Notes under the pieces: model-generated | The model's input: only the letters and a program-made list of their open reading frames with translations | What the model was told of the DNA's origin: nothing | The model's database searches: none | Shown here: positions 41,784 to 51,451 of the stretch, piece by piece | Numbering within the stretch: position 1 is the stretch's first letter | Layout of the letters: the number at the start of each line of letters is the position of its first letter | Program-made: the position numbers and the translations under genes | Assembly: GCF_014216315.1 (NCBI RefSeq) | Contig: NZ_CP045702.1 | Span: 2,170,001-2,234,000, forward strand | Direction of reading: 5' to 3' | DNA length: 64,000 nucleotides | From: Streptomyces finlayi | Lineage (GTDB): Bacteria > Actinomycetota > Actinomycetes > Streptomycetales > Streptomycetaceae

Positions 41784-42008
41784 CGCGGGCTCCTTCAGCG
41801 TGGCGCATAGGTACGGCAACCTCGTTGTGTCGGCGCGGCGCGCAGCCGCGGTTCGGCACTGGACTGGTGTTACGGATGTGTGAGCGGCAGTCAGGCATTG
41901 AGCCTCGCGATCGAGCAGGCGTCAGCTCACATGCCCGCGCCCGCAGTGCCGCAGTTGGAACCGGACGATAGCAGGGTCCCGGACCCGCACTTATTCCGCC
42001 CCTACCCT

Positions 42009-42446
42009 TCACGTCGACGACCCCGTGTTCTTGGGCTTGTCGCCCTTGTCGGAGTCGGGTTCGACGTAAAGGATCTTGGCCGTCATGTGCGCACGCGCCT
42101 GTGCGCCGATCCACGCGAGAGTCGTCGCGACCAGCGTGATCGCGAAAGCCTTCGGGTTGAACACCTCGGTGTTCTTGAACGCGGCGACGAAGATGAACAG
42201 CAGCAGGAGCTGTGCCGTGTACAGCATCAGCCCCATCGCCTGGAACAGATGCGGGAGGGACCTGGCGGTCCGTTGCAGGACGACGAGCCCGATCCCCATG
42301 AAGAGGATCACCACCAGCGTCGCAACGACCGCGCCCAGGGCTCCCTTGCCGCCGGCGACCACACCGCTGATCACGGCGGCGACAGCGCCGACGACAGCAG
42401 TGGGCACGGCGGTCTGGAGGAGAGTCCGGACGTCGTTGGACGGCAT
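42009..42446 (-). CDS. atpI: AtpI-like membrane protein
   Basis: A 145-residue protein with four hydrophobic segments, the small leading gene of the atp operon. AtpI helps assemble the c-ring in other bacteria. The C-terminus is charged (VEPDSDKGDKPKNTGSST). The start at 42446 has CGGAG 8 nt upstream. Confidence 0.88.
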   Translation of the reverse strand: MPSNDVRTLLQTAVPTAVVGAVAAVISGVVAGGKGALGAVVATLVVILFMGIGLVVLQRTARSLPHLFQAMGLMLYTAQLLLLFIFVAAFKNTEVFNPKAFAITLVATTLAWIGAQARAHMTAKILYVEPDSDKGDKPKNTGSST

Positions 42447-42586
42447 GGCGGCAACTCCGCTTTGCAGGGGGTGGGCAGTGGTGTCGTCATGGACGAGCGT
42501 AGGCCCGGCGCGAGTCGAAGCTCGGCCAATGGACCCTCTTACCAAGGTCCTTCGGCTCTATCACCGGGTCTCGTGAACGCTATCAC

Positions 42587-42616
42587 AAACTATTTGATGA
42601 GGTCTTTACCTGAAAA
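42587..42616 (-). promoter_or_regulatory. Candidate atp operon promoter
   Basis: In the unusually AT-rich 262-bp gap between the WecA-like gene and atpI, TTTTCA and TAGTTT on the minus strand are 18 bp apart. They lie about 140 bp upstream of the atpI start. No better pair is visible there. Confidence 0.35.
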
Positions 42617-42708
42617 GTGTGCCCACTGTCACACATGAGAGCGACCCTGCGCGTTTGCGCGGGACAAACCCACACATTGCATGGTAATGGGCATGCGCTG
42701 CCGAAACG

Positions 42709-44061
42709 TCAACGCGATGAATCGGCCCTGCGCTGGTCGTGCGTACGCGCGCGGGAGCCGATCGCCGTCGCCCCGTTGACGCCCGAGACCCCGACGGCCA
42801 CCGGGGTCCGCTCAGCGGCCTCCGAGGCCATCTCCGGGCCGTCCGGGCCCTGTTGCCCGAAAGCGACCACACGTTCCGACTTGGCGGCGTGCCTGCGGCG
42901 CCGGTAACGGGGCGGTACGAAGGAGTCGGCCCAGTCAGGGGTCCGGGGCGTGAAGCGGGGCATCAGCAGCAGGATCAGACCCACGGCGCTCGCCCCCATG
43001 ATCGCGAGCACGATCCACATCGACGCCGAGTGGACCGAGTACCCCACCGCACCGAAGGCGATCAGCGCGGACCAGAAGTACATGATCATGACGGCCCGGC
43101 TGTGGGAGTGCCCGATCTCCAGCAGCCGGTGGTGCAGATGTCCTCGGTCGGCGGCGAACGGCGACTGACCGTTCCAGGTACGCCGCACGATCGCCAGCAC
43201 CAGGTCCGCGGCCGGGATCGCGATGATCGTCAGCGGCAGCAGCAGCGGGATGAAGACCGGCAGCATCGCGTGGGTCGCCTGCCGCTCACTGCCCTCGAAC
43301 AGCTTCATCGTGTCCGGGTCGACCTGCCCCGTGACGGAGATCGCGCCCGCCGCGAGGACGAGACCGATCAGCATCGATCCGGAGTCGCCCATGAAGATCC
43401 GCGCGGGGTGCATGTTGTGCGGCAGGAAGCCGAGGCACATGCCCATCAGGATCGCCGCGAAGAGCGTCGCGGGGGCCGCCGCCTCGATCCCGTATCCGTA
43501 CCAGAGCCGGTAGGTGTAGAGGAAGAACGCGGCCGAGGCGATGCACACCATGCCGGCCGCCAGGCCGTCCAGGCCGTCCACGAAGTTGACGGCGTTGATC
43601 GTGATGACGACCAGCGCGACCGTGAGCAGCGTGCCCTGCCACTGGGTGAGGGCGACCGTGCCCACGCCGGGGATCGGCAGCCACAGCACCGTGAGGCCCT
43701 GGATGACCATGACGGCCGCGGCGATCATCTGTCCGCCGAGCTTGATCAGCGCGTCGAGTTCGAACTTGTCGTCCAGGACGCCGATCAGCCAGATCAGCGC
43801 GGCGCCGGAGAGCAACGCCCTTGGCTCGTTGGAGAGTTCGAAGACATCCGTGAGGTTGTTCAGATGGGCGGCGACGATCAGTCCCGCGCACAGTCCGCCG
43901 AACATGGCGATGCCACCGAGCCGCGGTGTCGGTTCTCGGTGTACGTCGCGCGCCCGGATCGCGGGCATGGCCCCGATCGCGATGGCGAACTTACGCACCG
44001 GTCCGGTCAGCAGATAGGTAACTGCGGCCGTGACACAGAGCGTCAGCAGGTAATCACGCAC
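42709..44061 (-). CDS. WecA/MraY-like undecaprenyl-phosphate GlcNAc-1-phosphate transferase
   Basis: A 450-residue membrane enzyme with about eleven segments that moves a sugar-1-phosphate from a UDP-sugar to the lipid carrier for cell-wall glycopolymers. Active-site motifs are the Asp pair in GVLDDKFELD, NAVNFVDGLDGLAAG, and MGDSGSMLIG. The cytoplasmic loop ADRGHLHHRLLEIGHSH is typical of WecA/TagO. I chose GTG 44061 (MRDYLLTL), 6 nt after GGGG. The C-terminal 60 residues are polar and extra. In actinobacteria this gene conservedly precedes atpI. Confidence 0.9.
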   Translation of the reverse strand: MRDYLLTLCVTAAVTYLLTGPVRKFAIAIGAMPAIRARDVHREPTPRLGGIAMFGGLCAGLIVAAHLNNLTDVFELSNEPRALLSGAALIWLIGVLDDKFELDALIKLGGQMIAAAVMVIQGLTVLWLPIPGVGTVALTQWQGTLLTVALVVITINAVNFVDGLDGLAAGMVCIASAAFFLYTYRLWYGYGIEAAAPATLFAAILMGMCLGFLPHNMHPARIFMGDSGSMLIGLVLAAGAISVTGQVDPDTMKLFEGSERQATHAMLPVFIPLLLPLTIIAIPAADLVLAIVRRTWNGQSPFAADRGHLHHRLLEIGHSHSRAVMIMYFWSALIAFGAVGYSVHSASMWIVLAIMGASAVGLILLLMPRFTPRTPDWADSFVPPRYRRRRHAAKSERVVAFGQQGPDGPEMASEAAERTPVAVGVSGVNGATAIGSRARTHDQRRADSSR

Positions 44062-44157
44062 GGGCTGCCCCACAGAAATCGCCGGCCATCTCAGCCCCAC
44101 ACCCTAGCCTCAGGAACAAGGACTCCACGGTACGGGAGATGGTTGCACCTTCTTCGC

Positions 44158-45438
44158 CTACCCCGGATAGGGGGGATTCCGCTCCGTGAGTTCGCGCACC
44201 TCCGCCAGCAGATGACCGGGGTCGTCGGCCTCCCGGACCGCCGCGCCGAAGAGCTCCGCGATCCGCACCATGTCGGCCTCGTCCATGCCCTGGGTGGTGA
44301 CGGCGGCCGTGCCCAGCCGGATGCCCCGGGCGTCGCCGTAGGGCAGCGCGCAGGTGTCCAGGACCATGCCCGCCGCGGCCAGCCGCTCCCGTGCGGTGCG
44401 GCCGTCGACGCCCAGGGGGGCAGGGTCCGCGACGATCAGGTGGGTGTCGGTTCCCTCGGTGGTGACGTCGAAGCCCTCGGCCTCCAGACCGGCGGCGAGT
44501 ACCCGGGCGTGGGCGACGACCCGATGGGCGTAGAGCGTGAACGCCGGGGTCGCCGCCTCGCCGAAGGCGACGGCCTTCGCCGCGACCGAGTGCATCTGGG
44601 CGCCGCCCTGGGTGAAGGGGAACACCGCCCGGTCGATCCGTTCCGCCAGTTCCGGACCGCACAGGATCATGCCGCCGCGCGGTCCGCGCAGCACCTTGTG
44701 CGTGGTGGCGCACACCACGTCCGCGTACGGCACGGGGCTGGGCGCCGCTCCCCCGGCGATCAGGCCCATCGGGTGGGCGGCGTCCGCGATCAGATAGGCA
44801 CCGACCTCGTCGGCGATCTCCCGGAACAGCTCGTAGTCGGGGTGCCGGGGGTACGAGATGGAACCGCACACGATCGCCTTGGGGCGCCGGGCCCGGGCCA
44901 GGGCGCGGACCTGTGTGTAGTCGATCAGACCGCTGTCGGGGTTCACGCCGTAGCCGACGAACTCGAACCAGCGGCCGGAGAAGTTGCCGGGCGAGCCATG
45001 GGTGAGGTGTCCCCCGTACGGGAGCCCCATGGCCAGCACCGTGTCGCCGGGCCGCAGCAGGGCGGCGTAGGCCGCGAGGACGGCGGAGGAGCCGGAGTGC
45101 GGCTGGACGTTGGCGTGCTCGGCGCCGAAGAGCGCGGTGGCCCGCCGGATCGCGATGCGTTCGGCGGCGTCCGCCTGTTCGCAGCCGCCGTGGTGACGGG
45201 CGCCTGGGTAGCCCTCGGCGTACTTGTTGGCGAGCGGGGAGCCGAGGGCGGCGAGGACCGCGGGCGAGGTGAAGTTCTCGGCGGCGATCAGCTGGAGGGT
45301 GCCCGCCTGCCGGTTCACCTCCCCCAGCAGCACATCGGCGATCTCCGGGTCCTCGCGGAGCAGGGCGCCGAAGTCCTGCGGGAGGGCTGTCCGCGAGCGG
45401 GACACGGCTGCGGGTGCGGCTGGAGTGGTGACCGGCAT
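44158..45438 (-). CDS. glyA: Serine hydroxymethyltransferase (second GlyA-type)
   Basis: A 426-residue PLP enzyme that converts serine and tetrahydrofolate to glycine and methylene-tetrahydrofolate. The PLP lysine is in CATTHKVLRGPRGG, with NVQPHSGSSA and YVTEG-like ANKYAEGYPGARHHGG as further landmarks. The N-terminus at 45438 has GGAG 7 nt upstream. It lies between the phosphatase-like gene and the WecA-like gene on the same strand. Confidence 0.93.
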   Translation of the reverse strand: MPVTTPAAPAAVSRSRTALPQDFGALLREDPEIADVLLGEVNRQAGTLQLIAAENFTSPAVLAALGSPLANKYAEGYPGARHHGGCEQADAAERIAIRRATALFGAEHANVQPHSGSSAVLAAYAALLRPGDTVLAMGLPYGGHLTHGSPGNFSGRWFEFVGYGVNPDSGLIDYTQVRALARARRPKAIVCGSISYPRHPDYELFREIADEVGAYLIADAAHPMGLIAGGAAPSPVPYADVVCATTHKVLRGPRGGMILCGPELAERIDRAVFPFTQGGAQMHSVAAKAVAFGEAATPAFTLYAHRVVAHARVLAAGLEAEGFDVTTEGTDTHLIVADPAPLGVDGRTARERLAAAGMVLDTCALPYGDARGIRLGTAAVTTQGMDEADMVRIAELFGAAVREADDPGHLLAEVRELTERNPPYPG

Positions 45439-45560
45439 GTGACGGCTCCGGGCCTGGGGAGGGGTGGGCTCTGCGACCAATGTAGGCCCGTGTGTGCGGC
45501 CGTGCCCGCTGCCGGACGGCCCGGTACGCCGGTCGGCGCACGGCCGGTGCGCCATAGGGC

Positions 45561-46202
45561 TCAGTGCGGAGTCCGTACGCCCGTCAGTGCGGTGACGACC
45601 GGGTCGAGGGCCTGGTTGATCTCGTCGCCGATGGAACGGAAGAACGTGATCGGGGCGCCGTACGGGTCGTACACCTCGTCCGCCTCGGCGGTGGGGGCCA
45701 GCAGCCAGCCGCGCAGCGCCGCCGCCGCCCGCACCAGGGCGCGGGCGCGCTCGACGACACCCTCGCCGCGCGGGTCCGGGAGCGTGGCGGGGTCTATGGC
45801 CCGGACGAGCCGGGTGAACTCCTTGAGCGTGAACGTCCGCAGCCCGGCCGAGTGGCCCATCGAGATCACCTGGGCCCGGTGGTCACGGGTGGCGGTGAGC
45901 ACGAGGTCGGCGCGGATCACGTGCTCGTCGAGCAGTTCGCGGCCGACGAACCCCGTGGCGTCCGCGCCGAAATCGGCGAGGACCACTTCGGCGTTGGCCT
46001 CCATGGGTGCGCCTTCGTGCCCCCAGGTGCCCGCGCTCTCCACGATCAGGCCGCCGCTGAGCGGATCGCCGAGGCGGTCCACCAGGGCATGACGGGTCAG
46101 CCGCTCGGTGATGGGCGAGCGGCAGACGTTGCCGGTGCTGACGTGGAGGATGCGGAAAGTGTCGGTCTGCCCCGCTATGCCACGCCCCTCAGGGGCGGTC
46201 AA
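45561..46202 (-). CDS. Low-molecular-weight phosphatase-like protein with Ser at the nucleophile position
   Basis: A 213-residue protein of the LMW protein-tyrosine-phosphatase fold. The P-loop reads HVSTGNVCRSP, so the first residue of the C-x5-R motif is Ser (AGC), although the Arg and following Ser remain. The C-terminal region keeps a DPRGEG segment and a YDPYGAPITFF stretch. The start is TTG 46202 overlapping the Sua5 stop (TTGA). As written it should be a poor or inactive phosphatase. It may bind phosphate, use the second Cys, or act as a regulator. Confidence 0.85.
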   Translation of the reverse strand: MTAPEGRGIAGQTDTFRILHVSTGNVCRSPITERLTRHALVDRLGDPLSGGLIVESAGTWGHEGAPMEANAEVVLADFGADATGFVGRELLDEHVIRADLVLTATRDHRAQVISMGHSAGLRTFTLKEFTRLVRAIDPATLPDPRGEGVVERARALVRAAAALRGWLLAPTAEADEVYDPYGAPITFFRSIGDEINQALDPVVTALTGVRTPH

Positions 46203-46846
46203 TTGGCCACCTCGAGGTCGGGTACCACCTTGCGCAGCTCCTCTACGGAGAGCGCGCCGGCGCGCAGCAGGACCGGGATCTTGCCCGTGACGTCGACGAT
46301 GGAGGACGGCACGATACCGGGCGTCGGTCCGCCGTCGAGGTAGACGGAGACGGAGTCGCCCAGCATCTCCTGGGCGGCGTCGCAGTCCTCCGGGGAGGGG
46401 TGTCCGGTGAGGTTGGCGCTGGAGACGGCCATCGGGCCGACCTCGGTGAGCAGCTCGATGGCGACGGGGTGCAGGGGCATCCGGATGGCGACGGTGCCCC
46501 GGGTGTCGCCGAGGTCCCACTGGAGCGAGGGCTGGTGCTTGGCGACGAGGGTGAGCGCGCCGGGCCAGAACGCGTCGACGAGCTCCCACGCCTGCTCGGA
46601 GAAGTCCGTGACCAGGCCGTGCAGGGTGTTCGGGGAGCCGATCAGGACAGGGGTCGGCATGTTGCGGCCGCGGCCCTTGGCGTCGAGCAGATCGCTGACG
46701 CCCTCGGAGCTGAAGGCATCCGCACCGATCCCGTACACGGTGTCGGTGGGCAGCACGACCAGTTCGCCGCGGCGGACGGCGGACGCGGCCTCACGCAGGC
46801 CGGTCGTACGGTCGGTCGCGTCGTTGCAGTCGTATCGCCGTGCCAT
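46199..46846 (-). CDS. L-threonylcarbamoyladenylate synthase (Sua5/YrdC/YwlC)
   Basis: A 215-residue YrdC-fold enzyme that makes threonylcarbamoyl-AMP for the t6A tRNA modification. Landmarks are LVVLPTDTVYGIGADAF, the KGRG...P region, TVAIRMPLHP and SSANLTGHPSP. It overlaps the phosphatase-like gene by 4 nt and follows prmC by 67 bp, a conserved actinobacterial order. Confidence 0.94.
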   Translation of the reverse strand: MARRYDCNDATDRTTGLREAASAVRRGELVVLPTDTVYGIGADAFSSEGVSDLLDAKGRGRNMPTPVLIGSPNTLHGLVTDFSEQAWELVDAFWPGALTLVAKHQPSLQWDLGDTRGTVAIRMPLHPVAIELLTEVGPMAVSSANLTGHPSPEDCDAAQEMLGDSVSVYLDGGPTPGIVPSSIVDVTGKIPVLLRAGALSVEELRKVVPDLEVAN

Positions 46847-46913
46847 CAGCCGGCCTCCTCAAGCATGTACGGGTAGGGCGGGTACAACGGGTGGTGCGGG
46901 TCCGGATCACCGG

Positions 46914-47759
46914 TCACGGCATGGCCCTGCGGGCGGTCGCGAAACGGGGCCGGTTGTTCAGGTCGGGGTGGTCGGCCGCGTCGGCCCAGCCCCGCTCCTC
47001 GGTGAAGATCCACGGCACCTGGCCGCCCTGGGTGTCGGCGTGCTCGATGACGACGAGGCCGCCGGGGCGCAGCAGGCGGTGCGCGGTCCGCTCGATGGAC
47101 CGGATGAGGTCGAGGCCGTCCTCGCCGGAGAAGAGGGCCATCTCCGGGTCGTGGTCACGGGCCTCGGGTGCCACGTACTCCCACTCGGTGAGCGGGATGT
47201 ACGGCGGGTTGGAGATGACCAGGTCCACCTGGCCGTCGAGCTCGGGAAGGGCCGTAGCCGCGTCTCCGCGGTGCACGGTGACCCTGGACCCCTCGGCGTT
47301 CTTCCTGGTCCATGTGAGGGCGTCCTCGGACAGCTCCACGCCGTGCACACGCGAGCGCGGCACCTCCTGTGCCATCGCGAGGGCGATGGCACCCGATCCC
47401 GTACAGAGATCGACGATGAGCGGTTCGACGACGTCCATCGCGCGGACGGCGTCTATGGCCCAGCCGACGACGGACTCGGTCTCCGGGCGGGGCACGAAGA
47501 CACCGGGCCCCACCTGGAGCTCCAGATAGCGGAAGAAGGCGCGGCCGGTGATGTGCTGGAGGGGTTCGCGGGCCTCGCGGCGGGCGATGGTCTCCCAGTA
47601 CCGGGCGTCGAAGTCCCGGTCCGGCACGTTGTGCAGTTCGCCCCGCTTGACGCCGTGCACGTAGGCGGCGAGTTCCTCGGCGTCGAATCGCGGTGAAGGG
47701 ACACCGGCGTCGGCCAGCCGCTGGGTGGCCTGGGCCACCTCGGCGAGCAGCAGGTTCAT
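46914..47759 (-). CDS. prmC: Release-factor glutamine methyltransferase
   Basis: A 281-residue SAM-dependent enzyme that methylates the Gln of the GGQ motif in RF1 and RF2. Residues 1-85 form the helical substrate-binding domain. The methyltransferase core has VDLCTGSGAIALAMA and the catalytic motif VISNPPYIPL. It lies directly downstream of its substrate gene prfA (39-bp gap). Confidence 0.95.
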   Translation of the reverse strand: MNLLLAEVAQATQRLADAGVPSPRFDAEELAAYVHGVKRGELHNVPDRDFDARYWETIARREAREPLQHITGRAFFRYLELQVGPGVFVPRPETESVVGWAIDAVRAMDVVEPLIVDLCTGSGAIALAMAQEVPRSRVHGVELSEDALTWTRKNAEGSRVTVHRGDAATALPELDGQVDLVISNPPYIPLTEWEYVAPEARDHDPEMALFSGEDGLDLIRSIERTAHRLLRPGGLVVIEHADTQGGQVPWIFTEERGWADAADHPDLNNRPRFATARRAMP

Positions 47760-47798
47760 CGCGGTTCTCCGTACGGGGTCACGGGCGGGGCGGGCGGG

Positions 47799-48875
47799 TT
47801 ACGCGTTGGCGAGCTTGGCGGCCGAGTCGGCGTCGACGCATGCCTGGATGACGGCATCGAGGTCACCGTCGAGCACCTGGTCCAAGTTGTACGCCTTGAA
47901 GCCGACGCGGTGGTCCGAGATCCGGTTTTCCGGGAAGTTGTACGTACGGATCTTCTCGGAGCGGTCGACGGTACGGACCTGGCTGCGGCGGACGTCGGAG
48001 GCTTCCTGCTCGGCCGCTTCCTGGGCCGCGGCAAGGAGCCGGGAACGCAGGATGCGCATGGCCTGCTCCTTGTTCTGGAGCTGGCTCTTCTCGTTCTGGC
48101 AGGAGGCCACGACACCGGTCGGCAGGTGCGTGATGCGGACCGCGGAGTCGGTCGTGTTGACGGACTGGCCGCCGGGACCGGAGGAGCGGTAGACGTCGAT
48201 GCGCAGGTCGTTGGCGTGGATCTCGACTTCGACCTCCTCCGCCTCGGGCGTGACGAGCACACCGGCGGCGGAGGTGTGGATGCGGCCCTGGGACTCGGTG
48301 GAGGGCACGCGCTGCACACGGTGCACGCCGCCCTCGTACTTCATCCGCGCCCAGACGCCCTGGCCGGGCTCGGTGGCACCGTTGCCGCCCTTGGTCTTCA
48401 CGGCGACCTGGACGTCCTTGTAGCCGCCGAGCTCGGACTCGGTGGAGTCGATGATCTCGGTCTTCCAGCCGACGCGCTCGGCGTAGCGCAGATACATGCG
48501 CAGCAGATCGCCGGCGAACAGGGCGGACTCGTCGCCGCCCGCGCCCGCCTTGATCTCCAGCAGCACGTCCTTGTCGTCGCTGGGGTCGCGCGGGACGAGG
48601 AGGAGACGGAGCTTCTCGGTGAGTGCTTCGCGCTGCTTCTCCAGGTCCTTCACCTCGGCGATGAAGTCCGGGTCGTCGGCGGCGAACTCGCGAGCGGTCT
48701 CGATGTCGTCGCCGGTGCGCTTCCAGGACAGGTACGTGGAGACGATCGGGGTGAGCTCCGCGTAGCGCTTGTTGAGCTTGCGCGCGTTGGCCTGGTCCGA
48801 GTGGACCGACGGGTCGGCGAGCTTCTTCTCGAGACCGGCATGTTCACCGATCAGTTCCTCGACCGCCTCGAACAT
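47799..48875 (-). CDS. prfA: Peptide chain release factor 1
   Basis: A 358-residue class I release factor. It has the catalytic GGQ in SGPGGQSVNTTDSAVR, the RVPSTESQGRIHTSA segment, and the C-terminal RTYNFPENRISDHRV. It ends translation at UAA and UAG. AGGAG precedes the ATG. Upstream lies rpmE. Confidence 0.97.
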   Translation of the reverse strand: MFEAVEELIGEHAGLEKKLADPSVHSDQANARKLNKRYAELTPIVSTYLSWKRTGDDIETAREFAADDPDFIAEVKDLEKQREALTEKLRLLLVPRDPSDDKDVLLEIKAGAGGDESALFAGDLLRMYLRYAERVGWKTEIIDSTESELGGYKDVQVAVKTKGGNGATEPGQGVWARMKYEGGVHRVQRVPSTESQGRIHTSAAGVLVTPEAEEVEVEIHANDLRIDVYRSSGPGGQSVNTTDSAVRITHLPTGVVASCQNEKSQLQNKEQAMRILRSRLLAAAQEAAEQEASDVRRSQVRTVDRSEKIRTYNFPENRISDHRVGFKAYNLDQVLDGDLDAVIQACVDADSAAKLANA

Positions 48876-48964
48876 CGGGGGCTCCTGGTTAGTTACGTCG
48901 ACGGGCCTGCTGGAGGGCGTGCTGTCCGGGGTTTCCGGGGGGCGTCCCCCGGACGTCCGGCCGG

Positions 48965-49016
48965 AAAAAACGCCGGCCCCGACGCCCCCTGGAATGAGGG
49001 CACCGGGAACCGGCGC
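48965..49016 (-). terminator. Terminator of rpmE
   Basis: On the minus strand CGCCGG and CCGGCG close a GC-rich stem starting 10 nt after the rpmE stop and are followed by TTTTTT. A second inverted repeat, GTCCGGGG/CCCCGGAC (48924-48954), follows before prfA. Confidence 0.7.
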
Positions 49017-49025
49017 AGTGGCTCG

Positions 49026-49250
49026 CTACTTGCTGGCGGAGCCGGCAGCCTTGCCGAAGCGGGCCTCGAAGCGGGCCACGCGGCCACCGGTGTCGAGGAT
49101 CTTCTGCTTGCCCGTGTAGAACGGGTGGCACTCGGAGCAGACGTCGGCGCGGATGGCACCGTTGCCGATGGTGCTCCGGGTGGTGAACGACGCACCGCAG
49201 GTACAGCTGACCTGGGTCTCGACGTACTCGGGGTGAATGTCGCGCTTCAA
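49026..49250 (-). CDS. rpmE: Ribosomal protein bL31, zinc-binding form
   Basis: A 74-residue large-subunit protein. Cys16, Cys18, Cys38 and Cys41 are all present (VSCTCGA and VCSECHP), so this is the zinc-containing C+ type, not the zinc-independent paralogue made under zinc starvation. The start is TTG 49250, preceded by AGGAGACACC. Confidence 0.96.
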   Translation of the reverse strand: MKRDIHPEYVETQVSCTCGASFTTRSTIGNGAIRADVCSECHPFYTGKQKILDTGGRVARFEARFGKAAGSASK

Positions 49251-49420
49251 GGTGTCTCCTAGTTTCGGGAGGGCTCCGGGTCGTCCGCGCTGATTGCGCG
49301 TCCGTGAACCGGGGCCGACGTACCAGTCTGCCAGGACTGGGCGTATCTCCCAAAACCGGGGTCGGGCCGCACGTATTCCCGGACCGCCGGAAACGCCGTC
49401 CCCGGACGCGGCGGTGTCGA

Positions 49421-49454
49421 AAGAGCCCCCGCGTCCGAGGACGCGGGGGCTCTT
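49421..49454 (-). terminator. Terminator of the secreted protease gene
   Basis: The 16-bp arms AAGAGCCCCCGCGTCC and GGACGCGGGGGCTCTT have a two-base loop and lie 41 bp after the stop at 49496. The rest of 49251-49420 is the rpmE upstream region. Confidence 0.9.
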
Positions 49455-49495
49455 GACAGCGGTGCTGCCGCCTGTGGTGCCTGTGGTGCCTGTGA

Positions 49496-51244
49496 TCAGC
49501 CGAACAGGTTGTAGCTCGCGGCCCCGGAGCCCAGGAGCTTGCGGGAGCCGAAGATCCCGCTGTCGGACCGGCCGGTGCCCGGGTAGAGGTACAGCTCGCC
49601 GGTCTTCACGCGGACGATGATGTCCGCGATGCCGTCGCCGCTGAAGTCACCGGTGGTGACGAGCGCGTTGGCGACGTCCCAGGTCCGCACGAGCTTCTTC
49701 GACGCGAACGGCGCACTGGCCTTGCCGGTGCCCGGGAAGAGGTACATCTTGCCGCCGGCGCCGCGGGCGATGATGTCGGCCTTGCCGTCGTTCGTGAAGT
49801 CACCGCTGCCGCGCACCATGGAGTAGTTGAGGCCGCCGCCACCGATCCGGCTCCGGGCCGCGAACGAGCCGTTGCCCTTGCCGGGGTACAGCCAGAAGTC
49901 ACCGGCGGAGTCCGTCGACAGGACGTCGGGGTGGCCGTCGCCGGTCAGGTCGCCGGGCGACAGGATCTGCTTGCGGGAGCTCCAGCCGGTGGCGATCCGC
50001 TTGCTCTCCCACTCCTGGGTCGCCGGGTTGATCCAGTCCCAGTACAGGCTCCCGTCGCTGGTGCGGTAGATCAGGTCCTGGTAGTCGTCACGGTTGAGGT
50101 CCGTCTGGAGCACGAGGTTGAGACCGCCCCAGTTGCTGCCGAAGGTGTACTTCGACATGGAGCTGCCGTTGGAGAGGAACCCGTACATGGTGTTCGTCGA
50201 CGCCTTGCGGGCCAGCAGGTCCGCGCGGTGGTCGTAGTTCAGATTGGTGTCGTACGCCCGCGCGTTGATGGCGGGTACGTAGCTGCTCACCTTGGCGAAG
50301 ACGCTGTACATGCCCGCGCCGACACAGTTCTCGATACCCCACGACACGATCCCGACCAGCTTGCCGCCGACCACCAGCGGGCCGCCGGAGTCGCCGTTGC
50401 AGGCGCCGGTCGTCGCGGAGTCCGTCGCGCCCGTCTTGCCCGCGCAGACCATGTGGCCGGCCTTGAACCAGCTCCCGTAGGAGCTGGTGCACGCCGAGTC
50501 GGAGACGATCGGCAGGGTCGCCGAACGCAGGGTCGTGGAGATCCCGTTGTCGGTCGAGCTCGTACGGCCCCAGCCGTAGACCTTGGCCTGGGTGCCGGCC
50601 GCGTAGAGGGCCGTGTCCGTCTTGGCCATCACGGGCAGCGGCTTGGCGGCGACCGGGTCGCTGAGCGTGAGCACCGCGATGTCGTTGTCGGCCGCGCCGT
50701 CGTTGTCGTTGTACAGCGGGTGGTTCCACTGGCGGTAGGGCCAGCTCGCTTCCCCGGTGCCGGTCGTCTCGGTGGAGACGGCTCCGGTGACGACCGTGCC
50801 GTTCGCGGCCCAGTCGAAGCCCTTGACGCAGTGGGCGGCCGTGGCGATCTTGGTGGGCGCGATCACCACACCACCGCAGAAGAAGCCCCCGGTACCGTCG
50901 TCGTACCAGAGCTGCGCCATCCACGGGGCGGTGGTGAGGGACGTCTCCGTGCCGCCGATGACCATCGGGGCGGGGCCGGGGTCGTCCGTGGCGTTGAGCT
51001 TGGACGGTGCGAGCGCCTTGCGGTCGGCCTCGGCCGCCTTGACCACGCGCTCGCGCAGTTCGGTGTCCGACGGCGCGACGGGCCGGTCCACGGCTCCTGC
51101 CGCGACGGTCAAAACCGGCTCCTCGGCCTGGGAGCTGGACATCGTGAGTCCCGTGCCCACGAGGGCGAGGACCGTGACAGCCACGGCCGGAACGGCGAGC
51201 TTGAGCCGGCGCGAGTGCCGGCCGCCCCTGGTGCGTATATGCAC
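49496..51244 (-). CDS. Secreted trypsin-like serine protease with FG-GAP/VCBS repeats
   Basis: A 582-residue exported protein. The signal peptide (KLAVPAVAVTVLALVGTGL) is followed by a pro-segment and then a chymotrypsin-fold protease with the triad in TAAHC, NDIAVLTL and GDSGGPLV. From about residue 350 come calcium-binding FG-GAP/VCBS repeats, each with a DxTGDGxxD-like loop (DLTGDGHPD, DFTNDGKAD, DFSGDGIAD). GTG 51244 was chosen because GAAGGA lies 8 nt upstream; ATG 51472 would add an unlikely 76 residues. The substrate is unknown. Confidence 0.9.
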   Translation of the reverse strand: MHIRTRGGRHSRRLKLAVPAVAVTVLALVGTGLTMSSSQAEEPVLTVAAGAVDRPVAPSDTELRERVVKAAEADRKALAPSKLNATDDPGPAPMVIGGTETSLTTAPWMAQLWYDDGTGGFFCGGVVIAPTKIATAAHCVKGFDWAANGTVVTGAVSTETTGTGEASWPYRQWNHPLYNDNDGAADNDIAVLTLSDPVAAKPLPVMAKTDTALYAAGTQAKVYGWGRTSSTDNGISTTLRSATLPIVSDSACTSSYGSWFKAGHMVCAGKTGATDSATTGACNGDSGGPLVVGGKLVGIVSWGIENCVGAGMYSVFAKVSSYVPAINARAYDTNLNYDHRADLLARKASTNTMYGFLSNGSSMSKYTFGSNWGGLNLVLQTDLNRDDYQDLIYRTSDGSLYWDWINPATQEWESKRIATGWSSRKQILSPGDLTGDGHPDVLSTDSAGDFWLYPGKGNGSFAARSRIGGGGLNYSMVRGSGDFTNDGKADIIARGAGGKMYLFPGTGKASAPFASKKLVRTWDVANALVTTGDFSGDGIADIIVRVKTGELYLYPGTGRSDSGIFGSRKLLGSGAASYNLFG

Positions 51245-51451
51245 GCGGCGATCCTTCGTATCGGAACCGGCGGTACGCGAGAGCGCCGCCGGATCGTGGA
51301 CGGCGGGGGCTCGGCAACAACTGCCCGCAACAGGGCAGCAGGCAGCACAAAGAAGGGCTTTCGCCTCTACGGTGCTGCCGGGATGGCCCCCCACCTCAAC
51401 TGACGCAGATATTACGCCAGGATCAACAAAAGGGGGACTGCGGAGGAAGAC

